Shown here: piece after piece, positions 57,625-64,000 of the stretch
How positions within the stretch are numbered: the stretch's first letter is position 1
How the letters are laid out: every line of letters starts with the position of its first letter
Source of the DNA: Siphonodentalium dalli
Lineage: Eukaryota; Mollusca; Scaphopoda; Gadilida; Siphonodentaliidae
DNA length: 64,000 bases
Direction of reading: 5' to 3'
NCBI GenBank assembly: GCA_032622095.1
Contig: CP136061.1
Location: 84,976,324 to 85,040,323 of the forward strand
Position numbers and translations under genes: made by a program
Notes under the pieces: generated by a model
Database searches by the model: none
What the model saw: the letters and a program-made list of their open reading frames with translations, nothing else
Told to the model about the DNA's origin: nothing

Positions 57625-60600
57625 TGGGTCCAGTTACTAAAGGCATAGTATGGTTATTAAAGGCATAGACTGGTTACTAAAGGCATAGTCTGGTTACTAA
57701 AGGCATAGTCTGGTTACTAAAGGCACACATGTAGTCCAGTTACTAAAGGCATAGTCCGGTTATTAAAGGCACACATGTAGTCTGGTTACTGAAGGCATAG
57801 TCCGGTTATTAAAGGCATACATGTAGTCTGGTTACTAAAGGCACACATGTAGTCCGGTTACTAAAGGCATAGTCTGGTTACTAAAGGCATAGTCTGGTTA
57901 TTAAAGGCATACACGTAGTCTGGTTACTAAAGGTATAGTCTGGTTACTAAAGGCATAGTCTGGTTACTAAAGGCATAGTCTGGTTACTAAAGGCATAGTC
58001 TGGTTACTAAAGGCATAGTCTGGTTACTGAAGGCATAGTCCGGTTATTAAAGGCATACATGTAGTCTGGTTACTAAAGGCACACATGTAGTCCGGTTACT
58101 AAAGGCATAGTCTGGTTACTAAAGGCATAGTCTGGTTACTAAAGGCACACATGTAGTCTGGTTACTAAAGGCATAGTCTGGTTACTAAAGGCATAGTCTG
58201 GTTACTAAAGGCATAGTCTGGTTACTAAAGGCATAGTCTGGTATTGACTCTCTAACAACGAGGTTTATATCAAATCATCTAGAGGATCTGTATGGTTTGT
58301 CCTTTTTATTATGTTTGTTCACTCAGGTATGTCGTACTCTATGATAAGGTACACTACAGGACTGTGGAGTTTATGTGCAGTATGTGTGCATTGTCCAGTT
58401 ATTAAAGGCATACACGTAGTCTGGTTACTAAAGGCATAGTCCAGTTATTAAAGGCATACATGTAGTCCAGTTACTAAAGGCATAGTCTGGTTATTAAAGG
58501 CATAGTCTGGTTATTAAAGGCATACATGTAGTCCGGTTACTAAAGGCATACATGTAGTCCAGTTACTAAAGGCACACATGTAGTCCAGTTACTAAAGGCA
58601 TAGTCTGGTTATTAAAGGCATAGTCTGGTTATTAAAGGCATACGTGTAGTCCAGTTACTAAAGGCATAGTCTGGTTATTAAAGGCATAGTCTGGTTATTA
58701 AAGGCATAGTCTGGTTATTAAAGGCATACGTGTAGTCCAGTTACTAAAGGCACACATGTAGTCCAGTTACTAAAGGCATAGTCTGGTTATTAAAGGCATA
58801 GTCTGGTTATTAAAGGCATACATGTAGTCCGGTTACTAAAGGCATACATGTAGTTCGGTTACTAAAGGCATAGTCCGGTTATTAAAGGTATAGTCTGGTT
58901 ATTAAAGGCACACATGTAGTCTGGTTACTAAAGGTATAGTCCAGTTATTAAAGGTATAGTCTGGTTACTAAAGGCATAGTCTGGTTACTAAAGGCACACA
59001 TGTAGTCCAGTTATTAAAGGCATAGTCCGGTTACTAAAGGCACAGTCTGGTTACTAAAGGTATAGTCTGGTTAATAAAGGCACACATGTAGTCCAGTTAC
59101 TAAAGGCATAGTCCGGTTATTAAAGGCATAGTCTGGTTATTAAAGGCATAGTCTGGTTACTAAAGACATAGTCTGGTTATTAAAGGCACACATGTAGTCC
59201 AGTTACTAAAGGCATAGTCTGGTTATTAAAGGCATAGTCTGGTTACTAAAGGCACACATGTAGTCCAGTCACTAAAGGCATATTCCGGTTATTAAAGGCA
59301 CACATGTAGTCCAGTTACTAAAGGAATATTATGGTTATTAAAGACATAGTCTGGTTACTAAAGGCATAGTCTGGTTATTAAAGACATAGTCTGGTTATTA
59401 AAGGCATACATGTAATCCGGTTACTAAAGGCATAGTCCGGTTATTAAAGGCGTAGTCTGTTTATTAAAGGCATAGTCTGGTTACTAAAGACATAGTCTGG
59501 TTATTAAAGGCACACATGTAGTCCAGTTACTAAAGGCATAGTCTGGTTACTAAAGGCATAGTCTGGTTACTAAAGGCATAGTCTGGTTACTAAAGGCATA
59601 GTCTGGTTACTAAAGGCATAGTCTGGTTACTAAAGGCATAGTCTGGTTACTAAAGGCATAGTCTGGTTACTAAAGGCATAGTCTGGTTACTGAAGGCATA
59701 CATGTAGTCTGGTTATTAAAGGCATACATGTAGTCTGGTTACTAAAGGCACACATGTAGTCCGGTTACTAAAGGCATAGTCTGGTTACTAAAGGCATAGT
59801 CTGGTTATTAAAGGCATACATGTAATCCGGTTACTAAAGGCATAGTCCGGTTATTAAAGGCATAGTCTGTTTATTAAAGGCATAGTCTGGTTACTAAAGA
59901 CATAGTCCGGTTATTAAAGGCATACATGTAGTCCAGTTACTAAAGGCATATTATGGTTATTAAAGGCATAGTCTGGTTACTAAAGGCATAGTCTGGTTGC
60001 TAAAGGCACACATGTAGTCCAGTTACTAAAGGCATATTCCGGTTATTAAAGGCACACATGTAGTCCAGTTACTAAAGACATATTATGGTTATTAAAGACA
60101 TAGTCTGGTTACTAAAGGCACGCATGTAGTCCAGTTACTAAAGGCATAGTCTGGTTATTAAAGGCATACATGTAGTCCAGTTACTAAAGGCATAGTCTGG
60201 TTATTAAAGGCATAGTCTGGTTACTAAAGGCACACATGTAGTCCAGTTACTAAAGGCATGGTCTGGTTATTAAAGGCACACATGTAGTCCGGTTACTAAA
60301 GGCATAGTCTGGTTACTAAAGGCATAGTCTGGTTACTAAAGGCATAGTCTGGTTACTAAAGGCATAGTCTGGTTATTAAAGGCATAGTCTGGTTACTAAA
60401 GGCATAGTCTGGTTACTAAAGGCATAGTCTGGTTATTAAAGGCATAGTCTGGTTACTACAGGCACACATGTAGTCCAGTTACTAAAGGCATAGTCTGGTT
60501 ACTAAAGGCATAGTCTGGTTACTAAAGGCACACATGTAGTCCGGTTACTAAAGGCATAGTCTGGTTACTAAAGGCATAATCAGGTTATTAAAGGCATAAT

Positions 60601-60705
60601 ACATTTACTAAAGACATAGTCTGGTTATTAAAGGCATACATGTAGTCCAGTCACTAAAGGCATAGTCTGGTTATTAAAGACCAGTATAGTCCGGTTACTA
60701 AATTT
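57625..60705. repeat. ~20-bp tandem array in two blocks
   Basis: The unit TAGTCTGGTTACTAAAGGCA (20 bp) alternates with a longer form containing CACATGTAGTCC or TACATGTAGTC. The blocks are about 57625-58243 and 58395-60705, separated by a non-repetitive spacer. The spacer phrase 'gttcactcaggtatg...ataaggtacactacagga' recurs after the second block (60712-60762), so each block ends with the same flank. Confidence 0.93.
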
Positions 60706-60762
60706 ATGCTTGTTCACTCAGGTATGTGATAAGGTAATATAATAAGGTACACTACAGGAGTT

Positions 60763-61209
60763 TTGTTTGATATATGTTTCTTCTACTAAGTACTAGAATG
60801 TCTTCCATACCCAAACATAATTAGGGAATGATGTACCTCTCCCAAAATGAAAATAATGTTCATAACAAAATGTGGAAAAGGCAAATCACTTTTCCAAGAC
60901 TTTCCCAGCACTTAACATGTTAAAGGCCCATATTATATACCATTTGAAAGAGGAAGCTCCAAAACATTGTATTATTAACTTATCCGGTGTAATAAACTGT
61001 GAACATGCTGTTTTTGTTGAGTTACAATGTGTTTTTGTCATCTAGATTGTAGTAAAAAGTGTATCATTTTCAATGGAGGAGGAATAACTCTATATCTTAA
61101 AGATAGAGTTATTCATCTTCAGTTTGAATTCTGTAGCATTCTGGGAGCCAAAACGGGGGGAATCTTCTTTTGATTTCAGCTGTTTTCTATTACTCTATCT
61201 GACTCTATG
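60763..61209. other. Non-coding stretch with a short palindrome
   Basis: AATAACTCTATATCTTAAAG and its complement form a hairpin at about 61083-61113. No gene seen. Confidence 0.4.
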
Positions 61210-62592
61210 GGCACATTCTGAGACACAGATGTTTCAAATGGTGATGAATTATTGTTTTTTAATAAAATTTTATGGCATAGATTGTTATTAAAACTGTATA
61301 TCAAGTCACTATAAAAAAAATAATCGGTGACTCGAAAATTAAGTGGGCCTATAATCGGTATTGACACTATATTTAGTAGCATAAAATAAATTATTATTTA
61401 CGCCACAGGTGTAAGATGTTTTGGTAATTCTATTTACAAGTGGACCAATGGGCGAATGCATTATGGGTGATTAGCTATATTCGTACTTGAGTAAACCGTA
61501 CCGATAGAGTCACGATAGTCCGACACAGATTAGCACATGTGTTTACGCCACTGGTGTAATTGGGGGACATGTCTCTATTCCGAAGGTTCGCTATCCCGAA
61601 GGTCCACTATTCCGAAGGTTCTCTATTCTGAATATTCACTATTCCGAAGGTTCACTATTCCGAGGTTCTCTATTCCGAAGGTTTTTGTTATTTTAAGGTT
61701 AATTCTATATTCTAAAGTATTGAGAGGGTTCATTATCACGAAGATTCTTTTTATGAAGGAAATAACTTAAAACATTAAATGTGATTTTGTTTTGTTCTCG
61801 CAGGTTTTCTTGAGATTTAATGTCATTACGTGGGCCCAGACCTTTGAATTCTTGGCATATAATATGAATGATGCGGTATATATGGACCCTCCTGCATTGG
61901 GACATGACACAGGTACAGTTGACTTAAGTTCTGTTCTGCGCGGGCTCCAATTTGGGGTTCAATATTTTAAGGGCCAAATTTAGAAATTTATGGGCCCATA
62001 CCTTTGAACTCTGGGCAATATATAATATGAATATTGTTTATTGGGGGGCATGTCTCTATTCCGATGGTTCGCTATCCCAAAGGTTCACTATTCTAAAATA
62101 TTGAGAGGGTTCATTAGTTATCACGAAGATTCTTTTTATGAAGGAAATAACTTAAAACATTAAATGTGATTTTGTTTTGTTTTCGCGGGTTTTCTTGAGT
62201 TTAATGTCATTAAGTATGACCTTATTTCTCATTACATATTCACACCACGCAGCCCACACAATTGCTATGTTTCCATGCGATTTAATGTCATTACGTGTGA
62301 AGTAATATCTTAATAATCTCAGAGGCAAGAATGCGCCAGCTAAAGGCGGATTATAACAGTGGGGCTATAACGCTTAATGAATACTGGAGGCTATAACAAA
62401 CTGCGTAGCAAAATATCGCTGAATAGACAAGTATCAGATGAACCTAACTGCAATTGTGATTTTGTAATGACTTTAAAGGCCCACTTAATTTTCGAGTCAT
62501 CGATTTTTTTTATAGTATATACGGTTTTAATAACAATTTATGCCATAAAATTTGAATAAAATACTGTAATTCATCACCATTTGAAATGCAGA
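61210..62592. mobile_element. Long inverted-repeat element, about 1.4 kb
   Basis: The left arm (about 61215-61345: TTTCAAATGGTGATGAATTA ... ACTCGAAAATTAAGTGGGCC) is inverted at the right (about 62470-62592: GGCCCACTTAATTTTCGAGT ... CATCACCATTTGAAA). The interior holds an ~18-bp 'tattccgaaggttcac' repeat (61570-61690). It also holds a ~270-bp direct duplication (61560-61835 and 62040-62210) sharing 'gggggacatgtctctattccg' and 'cacgaagattctttttatga'. No transposase. Confidence 0.7.
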
Positions 62593-62639
62593 ATACTTCT
62601 ATCTCCTAGTTTTAAACACCGTGAAACCGCGTCAAGTCG

Positions 62640-63380
62640 TGCGTCGTATAACTAGCAATTAGCAACTAGCATGTCCCCTTCGGCTTTCCATATATTTCGA
62701 CGTAATTTGATACTTAGGGATACTTGTGTCCGGGAAGTGTTTTGGACGGATCAAATCGTGACCCTGACCTTCAAAATGGTCAATTCAATGTCAAATCGGG
62801 TAAAACGGACGGATTTCGACGAAATTTGATACCTAGGGGTGCCTTTGTCCGGGGAGTATTTTTGACGGGTCAAATCGTGACCCCAACCTGACCTTTAAAA
62901 CAGTCAATGCAAGGTCAATTTGGGTAAAACGGACGGATTTCGACGAAATTTGATACCTAGGGATACTTTTGTCCGGGGAGTGTTTTGAACGGGTCAAATC
63001 GTGACCCCCGGCGTGACCTTGACCTTCAATATGGTCAATCAAAGGTCAAATCGGGTAAAACGGATGGATTTCGGTGAATTTTGATACCTAGGGATACTTT
63101 TGTCGGGGGAGTGTTTTGGACGGGTCAAAACATTACTCCGACCTGACCTTCAAAATTGTCAATTAAAGGTCAAGTCGGGTAAAACGGACGGATTTCGACG
63201 AAATTTGATACCTAGGGGTACTTTTCTCGGGGGGGGGGGGAGTGTTTTGGACGGGTCAAATCATGACCCTGACCTGACCTTGACTTTCAAAATAGTCAAT
63301 TCAAGGTAAAATCGCGCCTTTCGCCGGAAATCAGATGGGAAACAGCCCGGACAAATCGGGCCCATCAGCTAGTGTAATAA
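62640..63380. repeat. ~122-bp tandem monomers, pearl-like
   Basis: Five monomers start at about 62694, 62816, 62939, 63068 and 63190. They share 'ggatttcgacgaaatttgat', 'acctagggatacttttgtcc', 'gtgttttggacgggtcaaatc' and 'gacctgaccttcaaaat'. Flanks contain ACTAGCATG at the left and CAGCTAGTG at the right, weakly inverted. Open frames on both strands come from the monomer. Confidence 0.75.
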
Positions 63381-64000
63381 AGAAGACAGTTTGAAGAATG
63401 TAATGTATACTAGTAACACGAGAAACGGGAAAACTCGATATATGGAAGTATGCAAACTTGCCACATGAAATTTGAAAGCTAGTTTATATTATAATTTATA
63501 TTTATGGCTAATAATATGATATTGGTGCCGTTACCATTTCTGTCTATGGTTTTCTTGTTTTCCCCTGTCTTCCATACCCAACAATAATTAGGTCGAACAT
63601 ACATGTGTAGGTCCGGGAGCTATATAGTTCAGAACATGTGACTGATTTCCTCTCTTAATGAACCACCCTTATTTATATTTGTTTTTAATCAATTTTATTT
63701 TTGAAGCAGTACAGATTATTTAATATAGAACCATAATAAAGGCTCAGTTCTCACACTTGAAAATAATATTGATATATTATATTAAAATTAATTTATTCAT
63801 TACTCAAATGAATTGGATCGATATAGATTAAATATATAACAATTCAATGGTGAACATATCTTGTATTATATTTTTTATATTAACATAATCAAATTACCTT
63901 TTTGTTTTCAATGTATTTTAGGGGGGGGGGGGGGTTAATATAGAAATACTGGTGCTATTTGTATTTCTTCTATGTTTTCTGTACCAAAAATAGACAAATA
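63381..64000. other. Non-coding AT-rich end of window
   Basis: No gene recognised. A G run of about 14 occurs near 63921-63934. Confidence 0.4.

Noticed and set aside
62833..63309. Short frames on both strands in the 122-bp repeat
   Set aside because: Arise from the tandem monomer only.

Overview
This window looks like repeat-rich animal nuclear DNA, most likely from a bivalve mollusc. The reasons are AT-rich introns with GT-AG splice sites, tRNA-derived SINE and LINE debris, and several 'hairpin + tccgtccg + ~170-200 bp monomer' repeats like the pearl-type elements of bivalves. Species identity is inference. There is no bacterial operon, rRNA gene or CRISPR array. Coding sequence is sparse and split into exons.

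The only ordinary host gene recognised is on the + strand: the 3' part of a receptor-type protein tyrosine phosphatase (RPTP). Five exons (21606-21703, 28571-28696, 31587-31732, 40873-41008, 49636-49815) join in compatible phases and encode the end of a phosphatase domain and a short tail. The P-loop reads HCSDGIGATG (the usual catalytic Arg is Ala) and the WPD position reads GSDF, so this domain is probably a pseudophosphatase D2. Its introns hold most of the transposons and tandem arrays. The last splice donor sits at the head of a 42-bp tandem array that repeats the exon end plus its GTAAGT donor, always in frame. This is the most interesting structure in the window.

Upstream, 6317-14344 holds two convergent, decayed genes. 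On the + strand is an intron-containing THAP / coiled-coil / DDE_Tnp_4 transposase remnant (6317-9908). On the - strand is a SWIM zinc finger / YqaJ exonuclease / PHD gene (11584-14344) with two frameshifts. Together they look like a two-gene ISL2EU-type DNA transposon, split by a later pearl-like insertion (10029-11240).

A second large element, 32812-36992, has long inverted arms around a multiply frameshifted gene. That gene has an XPG/PIN-like nuclease region and a C-terminal CXC cysteine cluster, which suggests an Academ-like DNA transposon. Other mobile DNA includes two hAT-like non-autonomous elements with perfect 8-bp target duplications, eight copies or fragments of a palindromic TA-flanked MITE, three TTAA-flanked piggyBac-like elements, several fold-back elements, a SINE and a LINE 3' end. 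Large tandem arrays have units of 27 bp (37.06-38.99 kb), 42 bp (41.0-41.7 kb), 28 bp with higher-order structure (42.25-45.48 kb), 23 bp (56.47-56.94 kb), about 20 bp (57.63-60.71 kb) and 50 bp (30.40-30.96 kb).
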